NCBI GenBank assembly: GCA_963753615.1
Contig: CAVWCW010000033.1
Span: 1-64,000, forward strand
Length of the DNA stretch: 64,000 nucleotides
Direction of reading: 5' to 3'
From: CAVWCW01 sp963753615
GTDB lineage: Bacteria > Pseudomonadota > Gammaproteobacteria > Chromatiales > Chromatiaceae
Shown here: positions 18,788 through 30,314 of the stretch, in pieces
How positions within the stretch are numbered: position 1 is the first letter of the stretch
Layout: the number at the start of each line of letters is the position of its first letter
Notes under the pieces: model-generated
The model's database searches: none
What the model was told of the DNA's origin: nothing
Seen by the model: only the letters and a program-made list of their open reading frames with translations
Made by a program: the position numbers and the translations under genes

Positions 18788-20064
18788 TGCTCTGGGCCAG
18801 CCTGCTTCTGCTTCTGCTCGCCCTAATGGGGGCGCCCCTGTTCGCGGTCATTGGGGCCGGCGCCCTGCTCGGCATGTATACGCTCGAAGTCGACCTCTCG
18901 GTGGTGGCCATCGAGTTCTTCCGCGTCGCCGAGATGCCGATCCTGCTGGCCATCCCCCTTTTCACCTTCGCCGGCTACCTGCTCAGCGAGAGCCAGGCCC
19001 CCCAGCGCCTGGTGCGCCTGACCCAGGCCCTGCTCGGATGGCTGCCGGGAGGGCTGGCCATTGTAGGCTTGGCCGCCTGCGCCCTGTTCACTGCCTTCAC
19101 CGGGGCCTCCGGGGTGACCATCGTGGCCCTCGGCGCCCTGCTTTACCCGGCGCTCAAGCAGGCCGGCTACGGCGACAACTTCAGCCTCGGACTGATCACC
19201 ACATCCGGCAGCCTGGGACTGCTGTTCGTGCCCGCCCTTCCGCTGATCCTCTACGCAGTGATCGCCCAACAGCTCGGCATCGGCGGGCCGATCTCGGTGG
19301 ACGACATGTTCCTGGCCGGCCTCTTGCCCGGGCTGCTGATGCTGGTGCTGCTTGCGGGCTGGAGCATGTGGAGCCAGCGCCATGTTCCGTTGACCGCCTT
19401 CTCCTGGCGCGAGGCCGGCGCTGCTCTGGCCAGAGCGGCCTGGGAGCTGCCGCTGCCGGTGCTGGTGCTGGGCGGGGTTTACAGCGGCTTCTTCGCCGTC
19501 TCCGAGGCGGCCGCGGTGACGGTGCTCTACGTGCTGTTGGTGGAAGTGGCGATCCTGCGCGAGGTGCCGCTGCGCCAGCTGCCCGGCATCATGCGCAACT
19601 CGATGGTACTGGTGGGGGGCATCCTGGTGATCCTAGGCGTCTCGCTGGCCTCCACCAACTACATGATCGACGCCCAAATTCCGAGCCGGCTGTTCCGCGC
19701 CATCAACGAGCAGATCTCCAGCCCCCTGGGGTTCCTGATGCTGCTCAACCTGTTCCTGCTCGCCCTCGGCACCATGCTCGACATCTTCTCCGCCCTGGTG
19801 CTGATGGTGCCCCTGCTGCTGCCCGTGGCCCTGGGCTACGGCATCGACCCGGTGCACCTGGGCATCATCTTCCTGGCCAATATGCAGATCGGCTATTTCA
19901 CCCCGCCGGTGGGCATGAACCTGTTCATCGCCAGCTACCGGTTCGAAAAGCCCGTGCTCCAGCTCTACGTCGCCACCCTGCCCTGGTTCTTTATCCTGCT
20001 GCTGGCGGTGCTGATCATCACCTACTGGCCCGCCTTGTCCCTGAGCCTGCCGGGCCGCCTTTAG
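18787..20064 (+). CDS. dctM: TRAP transporter large permease DctM
   Basis: This 425-residue inner-membrane protein has about twelve helices and is the Na+-driven substrate-translocating subunit. Conserved features include PLFTFAGYLLSES near residue 58, TAFTGASGVTIVALG, TTSGSLGLLFVPALPLILY, and near the end MQIGYFTPPVGMNLF. The ATG overlaps the dctQ stop (ATGA). The substrate cannot be deduced. DctPQM systems usually carry organic acids or related carboxylates. Confidence 0.94.
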   Translation: MLWASLLLLLLALMGAPLFAVIGAGALLGMYTLEVDLSVVAIEFFRVAEMPILLAIPLFTFAGYLLSESQAPQRLVRLTQALLGWLPGGLAIVGLAACALFTAFTGASGVTIVALGALLYPALKQAGYGDNFSLGLITTSGSLGLLFVPALPLILYAVIAQQLGIGGPISVDDMFLAGLLPGLLMLVLLAGWSMWSQRHVPLTAFSWREAGAALARAAWELPLPVLVLGGVYSGFFAVSEAAAVTVLYVLLVEVAILREVPLRQLPGIMRNSMVLVGGILVILGVSLASTNYMIDAQIPSRLFRAINEQISSPLGFLMLLNLFLLALGTMLDIFSALVLMVPLLLPVALGYGIDPVHLGIIFLANMQIGYFTPPVGMNLFIASYRFEKPVLQLYVATLPWFFILLLAVLIITYWPALSLSLPGRL

Positions 20065-20178
20065 CGCCAACCGTTGCCGGGACTCAATACAATCCCAAGT
20101 CATCCCGGCCCGCCCTGGCTCGATCCCTTATAATTTCAAGCAGAAACAGCAATCGACCGAAGGTTGGCGGAGGCGAGA

Positions 20179-20604
20179 GTGGAGCTTTTACGAGAATATT
20201 TGGATCTGGGCGTTTTCGGCATTTTGGGCCTGATGAGCTTCCTCATGGTCTGGTTCGCCATCGAGCGAAGCATCTATTACCGTAAAGTCGACCTAGCCCT
20301 GTTCAGCCACCCGGACGAGCTCAATATCGAGCTCACCCGCAATCTCACCGCGATCTCATCGATCGGCAGCAATGCCCCCTACGTGGGGTTGCTGGGCACG
20401 GTGCTGGGTATCCTGCTCACTTTTTATGATCTCGGGCAAGGGGGTGGAATCGACACCAACGCCATTATGCTGGGTCTGGCCCTGGCCCTGAAGGCCACTG
20501 CCATGGGCCTGCTGGTGGCGATTCCGGCGATCCTGATATACAACGGCCTGCTGCGGCGGGTGGACGTGCTGACCGCTCGCTGGAACAAAGAGCACCGGTC
20601 ATGA
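20179..20604 (+). CDS. exbB: ExbB-type proton channel subunit (TonB system)
   Basis: This 141-residue protein has three membrane helices and the MotA/TolQ/ExbB signature NAPYVGLLGTVLGILLTF followed by ALALKATAMGLLVAIPAI. It belongs to the short ExbB type. CGGAGG lies about six bases before the GTG at 20179, which I prefer to the TTG at 20164. The stop overlaps the exbD ATG. With ExbD it converts proton motive force into TonB movement. Confidence 0.93.
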   Translation: MELLREYLDLGVFGILGLMSFLMVWFAIERSIYYRKVDLALFSHPDELNIELTRNLTAISSIGSNAPYVGLLGTVLGILLTFYDLGQGGGIDTNAIMLGLALALKATAMGLLVAIPAILIYNGLLRRVDVLTARWNKEHRS

Positions 20605-20978
20605 AGCCATTCAACACCATCAATGTCATTCCCTTTATCGACATCATGCTGGTGCTGCTGGCGATCGTGCTCACCACCGCCACCTTCATCGCCCAAGGCA
20701 AGCTGGAGATCCAACTGCCCAAGACCCAAAACCAGCAGGCCGAGCTCGAAGAGAAGCGCATCGAGCTGGCGATAGCGGAAGACGAGCAGATCTACCTGCG
20801 CGAGCAGCCAATCGAACTGGAGCAATTGGACGCGGAGTTGGAGGGGCTGGCCAAGACCTCGCCGATCGTTCTGAGGGTGGACACCCGAGTGCCCTTCGGG
20901 CGCTTCGTCTCGGTGGTGGACATCCTCAAGCTGCACCAACTGGAGAAGCTCAGCATCCTGACCGAAGAGGGCCGATGA
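20601..20978 (+). CDS. exbD: ExbD biopolymer transport protein
   Basis: The 125-residue protein has a short cytoplasmic start, one membrane helix with the functional Asp in VIPFIDIMLVLLAIVL (near residue 14), and a periplasmic domain ending RFVSVVDILKLHQLEKLSI. It partners the ExbB just upstream. Starts and stops overlap by four bases on both sides. Confidence 0.93.
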   Translation: MKPFNTINVIPFIDIMLVLLAIVLTTATFIAQGKLEIQLPKTQNQQAELEEKRIELAIAEDEQIYLREQPIELEQLDAELEGLAKTSPIVLRVDTRVPFGRFVSVVDILKLHQLEKLSILTEEGR

Positions 20979-21910
20979 AAAGGCAATCGCCTCGACGCCA
21001 CGGAAGGGTGTCGGGCTTCATCGTTTCCGCCCTGATCCACCTGGGACTGGTGGGAGTAATCCTGCTCGGGGTGCGGGATCAAGGCAGCCCAGGCACCGAG
21101 GGCGGCGGCCAAATGGTGCCGATAGGCCTGGACATGTTCGAGAGCCGCTTGGCCTCGGTGGTGAGCAGCGGGCCGCCCGTCCAGCCCGAGTCGGAACCCG
21201 AACCTATCCCTGAGCCCGAGTCGGCGCCTTTGCCTGAGCCGGTACCGGAACCCTTGCCTGAACCTGAACCTGAGCCCGAACCGGAGCCTGAGCCTGTAGC
21301 CGACCCGGAACCGGAGTCTGTTGCAGAGCCCGAACCGGAGCCTGAGCCTGTTGCAGAGTCCGCGCCAAAGACGGAGCCGAAAACCAAGCCAAAACCCCAA
21401 CCAAAGCCAAAGCCAACGGCTCGACCGAAGCCCCAACCCAAACCGCAGCCCCAGCCTCCGCCCAAGCCAGAGTCCGTGGCCGAGACTGTCGCAGCTGCCA
21501 GCCCGCAGCCGGCGGCCACCCGTACCCGGGCCGAAGCCGACCGTCCGGAGTCGCTCGAGGCGGGCGAGACCGCGGACGCCGGCCAATCCCAGGCCGCGCT
21601 GGGTTTCGCCGAAATCGCGGCCTGGGAGAGCCGGTATCTGGACGGCCTGCGCCGCGCCATCGAAAAGAATCGCTACTACCCGCGCAAGGCCCACCGACGG
21701 GGCCGGGAAGGTCAGGTGTTGGTGTCCTTCGTGGTGCAGGCCGACGGCCGCATCACCGACATTCGGATCAGCGAGGGCTCCGACTGGCGCTCCCTCGACA
21801 AGGCCGCGGTGGACGCCCTGGAACGGCTGGGGCGCTACGAACCCATTCCCGCTGCCTTCGGCCGCAAGCAATGGGCCCTGCGGGTGCCGATCAACTTCGC
21901 GCTCAAATAG
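20975..21910 (+). CDS. tonB: TonB energy-transducing protein
   Basis: The 311-residue protein has one N-terminal membrane anchor (about 14-34). A long periplasm-spanning Glu-Pro then Lys-Pro repeat region follows (about 70-170). The C-terminal TonB domain contains NRYYPRKAHRRGREGQVLV, ITDIRISEGS and a final LRVPINFALK. The acidic EP block followed by a basic KP block is the classical rigid linker. Expected to energise outer-membrane siderophore or cofactor receptors. No TonB-dependent receptor is in this window. Confidence 0.95.
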   Translation: MKRQSPRRHGRVSGFIVSALIHLGLVGVILLGVRDQGSPGTEGGGQMVPIGLDMFESRLASVVSSGPPVQPESEPEPIPEPESAPLPEPVPEPLPEPEPEPEPEPEPVADPEPESVAEPEPEPEPVAESAPKTEPKTKPKPQPKPKPTARPKPQPKPQPQPPPKPESVAETVAAASPQPAATRTRAEADRPESLEAGETADAGQSQAALGFAEIAAWESRYLDGLRRAIEKNRYYPRKAHRRGREGQVLVSFVVQADGRITDIRISEGSDWRSLDKAAVDALERLGRYEPIPAAFGRKQWALRVPINFALK

Positions 21911-21929
21911 GGTCGACCAAGCGCCGGCC

Positions 21930-22826
21930 TCAGCCGAGTTGCTCTTCGAGGCATTGGGTCAGCGAGTAGCGCCAGTCCGGCAAGGCCAGGGCGAAGGTAT
22001 CTTGGAAGTGCTGATTGTCGAGCACCGAATAGGCGGGACGCCGGGCCGGGGTGGGATAGTCAGCGCTGGGAATGGACGCGAGCCTGGCGCGGTACTCCCC
22101 CGCCTCCCAGATGGCGCGGGCAAAGCCGTACCAGCTGGTTTGGCCGCCGCCGCTGAGGTGGTAGAGGCCGCGCACCGCTTGTAGATCAAGGCGGCCGGCC
22201 AGGGTCTGGGCCAGAATCTGGGCGCTCACCTCGGCCAGCATGCGGCTCCAGGTGGGCGCACCGATCTGGTCGTCCACCACATTGACCTGATCGCGTTCGC
22301 GGAACAGGCGCTGCATGGTGAGCAGGAAGTTCTGACCGCGGCCCCCATAGACCCAGCTGGTGCGCAAGATCACCGCAGCCGCCCCGGTCTCCAGCAGTTG
22401 GCGCTCTCCGGCGAGTTTGGTCTCGCCGTAGACGCCCAGCGGGGCCGGCTCGTCGGCTTCCCGGTAAGGGCGTTGGGCATCGCCGGCGAACACGAAGTCG
22501 GTGGAGTAGTGCAGCACCCCGGCCCTCAGACGCAATGCCTGCTCGCCAATCACGCCGCAGGCGTCGGCATTGATCCGGCGCGCCAGATCGGGCTCGGCCT
22601 CTGCCTTGTCCACCGCGGTGTAGGCGGCGGCGTTGACGATCAACCGCGGCGCGGTCTCGGCGATCAGGCGCTCCAGGGCGGCGGCGTCGGTCAGATCCAC
22701 CACCGGGCCGTACTTGCCGCAGATGGAAGCGGCCACCACCTCCCCCAACGGCGCCAGCGTGCGCATCAGCTCCCAGCCCACCTGGCCGGTGCCGCCGATC
22801 AGCAGAATCCGGGGGCGCGAGCTCAT
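21930..22826 (-). CDS. rfbD: dTDP-4-dehydrorhamnose reductase
   Basis: This is the last step of dTDP-L-rhamnose synthesis (RmlD), an NAD(P)H-dependent reduction. The Rossmann motif GGTGQVGWEL is near residue 9. NAAAYTAVDKAE, DFVFAGD, the YGETKLAGE catalytic Tyr-Lys pair and LRTSWVYGG follow. It has 298 residues, normal for the family. The ATG overlaps the rfbC stop by four bases. Confidence 0.95.
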   Translation of the reverse strand: MSSRPRILLIGGTGQVGWELMRTLAPLGEVVAASICGKYGPVVDLTDAAALERLIAETAPRLIVNAAAYTAVDKAEAEPDLARRINADACGVIGEQALRLRAGVLHYSTDFVFAGDAQRPYREADEPAPLGVYGETKLAGERQLLETGAAAVILRTSWVYGGRGQNFLLTMQRLFRERDQVNVVDDQIGAPTWSRMLAEVSAQILAQTLAGRLDLQAVRGLYHLSGGGQTSWYGFARAIWEAGEYRARLASIPSADYPTPARRPAYSVLDNQHFQDTFALALPDWRYSLTQCLEEQLG

Positions 22827-23389
22827 GCCGCACCCTCGAATCTAGGCAAGCGCTCAACCGCAATCTCGCTCAGGCGCGGGGCCTCGCGGTCCTTGTCGGC
22901 GAGCTGGGGCTCGCCGCCATAGTGCCAGTCGACGCCTAGATCGGGATCGTTCCAGAGCACGCTGAACTGGGTCTCGGGGTGATAATAGTCGGTGCACTTG
23001 TAGGCGAACAGGGCCTCGTCGCTGAGCACGCAGTAGCCGTGGGCAAAGCCCTCGGGGACCCAGAACTGGCGATGGTTGACGCCGCTCAGGTGCACCCCGA
23101 CCCATTGCCCGAAGTGGGGTGAGCCTTGGCGTATGTCCACCGCCACGTCATAGACCTCACCGCGCAGGACCTGCACCAGCTTGCCCTGAGAATGGGGATT
23201 CTGCACGTGCAGCCCACGCAACACGCCCTGCCGGGAATAAGCCAGGTTGTCCTGCACGAAATCGAGCTCGAGCCCGGCGTCGGCGGTGCGCTGGCGCTGC
23301 CAGGTCTCGGTGAACCAGCCGCGCTCGTCGCCGAAAATCCGGGGCTCGATGATCAGCAACCCTGGGATCTTGGTCTCGACGATGTTCAT
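22823..23389 (-). CDS. rfbC: dTDP-4-dehydrorhamnose 3,5-epimerase
   Basis: The cupin-fold epimerase RmlC has 188 residues. Conserved pieces are LLIIEPRIFGDERGWFTETW, the catalytic His in GVLRGLHVQNPHSQGKLV, and PEGFAHGYCVLSDEALFAYK. It overlaps rfbD and rfbA by four bases at each end. Confidence 0.96.
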   Translation of the reverse strand: MNIVETKIPGLLIIEPRIFGDERGWFTETWQRQRTADAGLELDFVQDNLAYSRQGVLRGLHVQNPHSQGKLVQVLRGEVYDVAVDIRQGSPHFGQWVGVHLSGVNHRQFWVPEGFAHGYCVLSDEALFAYKCTDYYHPETQFSVLWNDPDLGVDWHYGGEPQLADKDREAPRLSEIAVERLPRFEGAA

Positions 23390-24273
23390 GGCGTCTTGCT
23401 CCGCCGCGCCAGGTCGAGCAGGTACTGGCCGTAGCTGTTCTGGCGCAGGGACTCCCCCAGGGCCTGCAGGCGCTCCTTGCTGATCCAGCCGGCACTGTAG
23501 GCGATCTCTTCCGGGCAGCAGATTTTCATACCCTGGCGCTGCTCGATGGTCTCGATAAAGCTTCCGGCCATCATCAGCGACTCGTGGGTGCCGGTATCCA
23601 GCCAGGCCACGCCGCGCCCGAGCCGCAGCAGGTGCAGCCTACCCCGCTCCAGATAGGCGCGATTGAGGTCGGTGATCTCCAGTTCACCGCGCTTCGACGG
23701 CTTGAGCGCCGACGCCAACTCGGAGACCTCGCCATCGTAGAAATAGAGGCCGGTGATGGCATAGCTGGACTTGGGCTTGCTGGGCTTTTCCTCCAACCCG
23801 ACCACCCGCCCGTCGGCGTCGAATTCGGCCACCCCGTAGCGCTCTGGGTCGCGCACCCGGTAGCCGAAGATGGTGGCGCCCTGACCGCGTTGGGCGGCCT
23901 CCCGGAGGTGTTCCACCAGGCCATGCCCGTAGAAGATATTGTCGCCCAGGATCAGACAGCAGGGATCGCCGTCCAGGAACTCACGGCCGATGATAAAGGC
24001 CTCCGCCAGCCCGTTGGGCTCGGGCTGAACCGCGTACTGGAGGCGGATGTTCCACTGGGAGCCGTCGCCCATCAGCCCACGGTAGGCGCCGGCGTCATGG
24101 GGCGTGGTGATGATCAGAATGTCGCGGATGCCCGCCAGCATCAGGATGCCCAGCGGGTAGTAGATCATCGGCTTGTCGTAGACCGGCAGCAACTGCTTGC
24201 TGACCGAACGCGTGAGGGGGTAGAGCCGGGTGCCGGAGCCGCCGGCCAGGATGATGCCTTTGGTGTTGCTCAT
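23386..24273 (-). CDS. rfbA: Glucose-1-phosphate thymidylyltransferase
   Basis: RmlA forms dTDP-glucose from dTTP and glucose-1-phosphate. The nucleotidyl-transferase signature GIILAGGSGTRLYPLT lies at residues 5-20. KQLLPVYDKPMIYYPL, LILGDNIFYGHG and the lysine of GLEEKPSKPKS follow. It has 295 residues, as expected. Confidence 0.96.
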   Translation of the reverse strand: MSNTKGIILAGGSGTRLYPLTRSVSKQLLPVYDKPMIYYPLGILMLAGIRDILIITTPHDAGAYRGLMGDGSQWNIRLQYAVQPEPNGLAEAFIIGREFLDGDPCCLILGDNIFYGHGLVEHLREAAQRGQGATIFGYRVRDPERYGVAEFDADGRVVGLEEKPSKPKSSYAITGLYFYDGEVSELASALKPSKRGELEITDLNRAYLERGRLHLLRLGRGVAWLDTGTHESLMMAGSFIETIEQRQGMKICCPEEIAYSAGWISKERLQALGESLRQNSYGQYLLDLARRSKTP

Positions 24274-24300
24274 GCGTAATCTCTGCTGCGGGGTCGGGGG

Positions 24301-25359
24301 TCAGTCAGTACGGCCCAGGCGCTCACCTTGATAGCTGCCGTCGAGGACCCGTTGACACCAGTCCTGGTGCTCCAGGTACCAGCTTAGGGTGCGGCGCAGG
24401 CCGCTCTCGAAGCTCTCCCAGGGCTCCCAGCCCAACTCGCGCTTGAGCTTGGAGGCATCGATGGCGTAGCGCCGATCGTGGCCCGGACGGTCGGCGACGA
24501 AGGTCTTGAGCCGGGCGTGGGGCCGATAGGGGGCGTCGGGCATCAACTCGTCGAGGGCGGCGCAGAGGGCGTCTACCACCTCCAGGTTGGTCTTTTCGCT
24601 GTTGCCGCCCACGTTGTAGACCTCGCCCGGGGTGCCGGCCTCGAGCACCCGCCAGATCGCCCGGCAATGATCCTCCACATACAGCCAGTCGCGCACATTG
24701 GCGCCGTCGCCGTAGATCGGCAACGGTTTGCCCGTCAAGGCATTCTGAATGAACAGAGGGATCAGCTTTTCGGGGAACTGGTAGGGGCCATAGTTGTTGG
24801 AGCAGTTGGTGGTGAGCACCGGCAGGCCATAAGTATGGTGCCAGGCCCGCACCAAGTGGTCGGAGGCCGCCTTGGAGGCAGAGTAGGGGGAATTGGGAGC
24901 ATACGGGGTAGTCTCGGTGAACAGCCCCTCGGGCCCCAGGGAGCCGTAGACTTCGTCGGTGGACACGTGCAGAAACCGGAACGCCGCCTTCTTCTCTTCC
25001 GACAGCCCGTTCCAGTAATCGCGGGCGCAATCGAGCAGATTGAAGGTGCCGAGCACATTGGTCCCGATAAAGGCGGCCGGGCCGTCGATCGAACGATCGA
25101 CATGGCTCTCGGCGGCGAAGTTGACGATGGCGTCGGGCCGCTGATCGGCCAGCAGCCGGGTCACCAGTTCGCGGTCGCCAATGTCCCCGTGCACGAACTC
25201 GTGCCGCGGATCGCCCTGCAGCGGGGCCAGGGTGTCGAGATTGCCGGCATAGGTCAGGGCGTCCAGGTTGACCACCCGAGCCGAGCCGTCGCCGATCACG
25301 AAATGCACGAAATTGCCGCCGATAAAGCCGGCGCCGCCGGTCACCAGGATCGTTTTCAC
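24301..25359 (-). CDS. rfbB: dTDP-glucose 4,6-dehydratase
   Basis: RmlB oxidises dTDP-glucose to the 4-keto-6-deoxy sugar with bound NAD. Motifs are TGGAGFIGGNFV at the N-terminus, STDEVYG, the YSASKAASDHLV catalytic Tyr-Lys, and NNYGPYQFPEKLIP. The frame stays open to 25722, but the extension is not homologous. The GTG at 25359 (VKTILVTGG) is preceded by AAGGCGG and gives the usual 352 residues. It is the first gene of the rfbB-A-C-D operon. Confidence 0.95.
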   Translation of the reverse strand: MKTILVTGGAGFIGGNFVHFVIGDGSARVVNLDALTYAGNLDTLAPLQGDPRHEFVHGDIGDRELVTRLLADQRPDAIVNFAAESHVDRSIDGPAAFIGTNVLGTFNLLDCARDYWNGLSEEKKAAFRFLHVSTDEVYGSLGPEGLFTETTPYAPNSPYSASKAASDHLVRAWHHTYGLPVLTTNCSNNYGPYQFPEKLIPLFIQNALTGKPLPIYGDGANVRDWLYVEDHCRAIWRVLEAGTPGEVYNVGGNSEKTNLEVVDALCAALDELMPDAPYRPHARLKTFVADRPGHDRRYAIDASKLKRELGWEPWESFESGLRRTLSWYLEHQDWCQRVLDGSYQGERLGRTD

Positions 25360-25408
25360 CCACACCGCCTTGCTAGGTTTAGTTCGAAGATCGGGCCCCG
25401 TCGGGCGG

Positions 25409-25909
25409 CTAGAACGGAATGTCGTCGTCGAAGCCGCTGTCGGGGTCGCCCGCAGGGGCCGGGGCTCCACCACCACCGCCCGCCGCGGGTCGCTGGGGCG
25501 CCCGGGCGCCGTCGCGGGCAGGCGCGCCCGCGGCGGCCCCGCTGCCGGCGAAATCGCTGCTCCCTCCCCCACCGCGGCTGTCGAGCATCTGCATCTCGTT
25601 GGCGACGATCTCGGTAGTGTAGCGGTCCTGGCCGTCCTGGCCCTGCCACTTGCGGGTGCGCAGGGAGCCCTCGATATACACCTTGCTGCCCTTGCGCAGG
25701 TATTCGCCGGCGATCTCCCCAAGGCGGTTGAAACAAACCACCCGGTGCCATTCCGTGCGCTCCTGCATCTCGCCGGTGTTCTTGTCCTTCCAGGACTCGC
25801 TGGTGGCGATGGCCAGATTGGCTACCGCACCGCCGCTGGGCATGTATCTGGTCTCCGGGTCTTTGCCCAGATTCCCGATCAGAATTACCTTGTTGATGCC
25901 TCTGGCCAT
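25409..25909 (-). CDS. ssb: Single-stranded DNA-binding protein
   Basis: This 166-residue protein starts MARGINKVILIGNLGKDPE. It has the OB-fold region with WKDKNTGEMQERTEWHRV and KVYIEGSLRTRKWQ. A Gly/Ala/Pro-rich disordered linker leads to the acidic tip DDDIPF that recruits repair and replication partners. The gene order MFS-ssb on one strand with uvrA divergent is familiar from gammaproteobacteria. Confidence 0.96.
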   Translation of the reverse strand: MARGINKVILIGNLGKDPETRYMPSGGAVANLAIATSESWKDKNTGEMQERTEWHRVVCFNRLGEIAGEYLRKGSKVYIEGSLRTRKWQGQDGQDRYTTEIVANEMQMLDSRGGGGSSDFAGSGAAAGAPARDGARAPQRPAAGGGGGAPAPAGDPDSGFDDDIPF

Positions 25910-25948
25910 GATAGTAAATCCATCCTCTGTCGATCTGATTTATTGGCT

Positions 25949-27305
25949 TCAAGCGCCAGCCGCGGAGAACTCGTCCAGGGCCGCCTGATCCAGTACCCGG
26001 GCATCCACCTTCAGGTAGGCCATGCCCTCCTCGGCGATCACCACCGCCTCGGCCACCCCCGGGATCTCCCGCAACCGCAGCCCGAGCTGCCCGGCCTCGC
26101 TGGCACTCAGCGGGCCCACCTTGAGCGTCCGCAACCGCAGCGCCGGCGGATTCGCCATGCCCAGGGCGACCAGGAACCAGACCCCGCCGGCCAGCACCGC
26201 GAACAGCAGCACGCCATCGCTGCCGAACCACTGGTGCATGGCGCCGCCAAGCAGCCCGCCCAGGAAGGCGCCGAAGAATTGGGAGCTGGAGTAGACCCCC
26301 ATCGCGGTGCCCTTGCTGTCAGCCGGTGCCTGCTTGGAGATCAGCGACGGCAACATTGCCTCCAGCAGATTGAAGCTGGCGAAGAACAGTAGAACCCACA
26401 CCACCACCGCCGCCAGCGAGCCGTGCAGGGCCAGCAGGCCGAACTGGGCCAGAGTCAGGCAGCCGACGGCACCCAGAAACACCGCCTTCATGCGCCGATA
26501 GCGCTCGGCCAGAATGATAAACGGGACCATCAGCAGCAGCGAGCCCAACATCACCGGCAGGTAAAGCTGCCAGTGGTCGACGCTCGCCAAACCCAGGTCT
26601 CGAAGCATCAGCGGCACCACCAGGAACAGGGCGGTCAGCAGCATGTGCAGGCAGAGGATACCAAAATCCAGCCGCAGCAGATTTGGGTCGCGCAGCACCC
26701 GTCCGAACAGCCCCGGCACGCTTTCGGCATCCCGGTGCAGCGGGCTTTCGCTCGGGTTGGGCACCACCAGCAGCACCACGCCAATGCCGGCGAGGGCCAG
26801 CACCGCGGTGAGCCAGAAAATGCCCGGCACCCCGATCCAGCTGTTCAGCACCGGACCCAACACCAGGGCCAGGGCGAACGACAGGCCGATGCTCATGCCG
26901 ATGATCGCCATCGCCTTGGTGCGTTGTTCGTCGCGGGTGAGGTCGGCCGCCAGGGCCATCACCGCAGCGGCGATGGCGCCGCTGCCCTGCAGGGCGCGGC
27001 CGGCGATGATCCAGATAGATGTCGTGCGCCTGCGCCGCCACCAGACTGCCCAGGGCAAACACCGCCAGGCCGCCGACGATCACCGGCTTACGCCCGATGC
27101 GGTCGGAGAGCATGCCGGCGGGGATTTGGAGCAGGGCCTGGGTCAAGCCGTAGATTCCCACCGCCAGACCTACCAGCAGCGGGGTGACGCCGTCCAATCG
27201 TTCGGCGTAGAGAGCGAATACCGGCAGGATCAGAAACAGTCCGAGCATGCGCAGGGCATAGATCGCCGCCAGTGAGAAGGCGGCGCGGCGCTCGGAGCCG
27301 GTCAT
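25949..27305 (-). pseudogene. YajR-like MFS transporter with C-terminal ferredoxin-like domain (frameshift)
   Basis: A twelve-helix MFS protein begins MTGSERRAAFSLAAIYALRM and carries motif A (GMLSDRIGRKPVIVGG). After RALQGSGAIAAAVMALAADL it runs to a C-terminal soluble domain of about 70 residues (LRLREIPGVAEAVVIAEEG) resembling the YAM domain of E. coli YajR. The frame slips near 27015-27035, between AQAHDIY and WIIAGRALQG, so two fragments are seen. The substrate is unknown. It is divergent from uvrA, with about 100 bases between the starts. Likely a sequencing indel. Confidence 0.8.
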
Positions 27306-27408
27306 GCCCCGGGAATCGGTGCCAATTGTCATTCCTGCCGTGACCGTCTTTGCCTCACCAACACAAGACCGCTTATATTATCAGGTTCCCCCGACGACGG
27401 ATATGTAT

Positions 27409-30285
<2,877 letters not shown>

Positions 30286-30314
30286 TTGGGGGTTTATCCA
30301 GCACTGACACATCT

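Noticed and set aside
21174..21480. Repetitive GAG-CCN tract as a satellite repeat
   Set aside because: It is the Glu-Pro/Lys-Pro linker of TonB, a normal feature of that protein.
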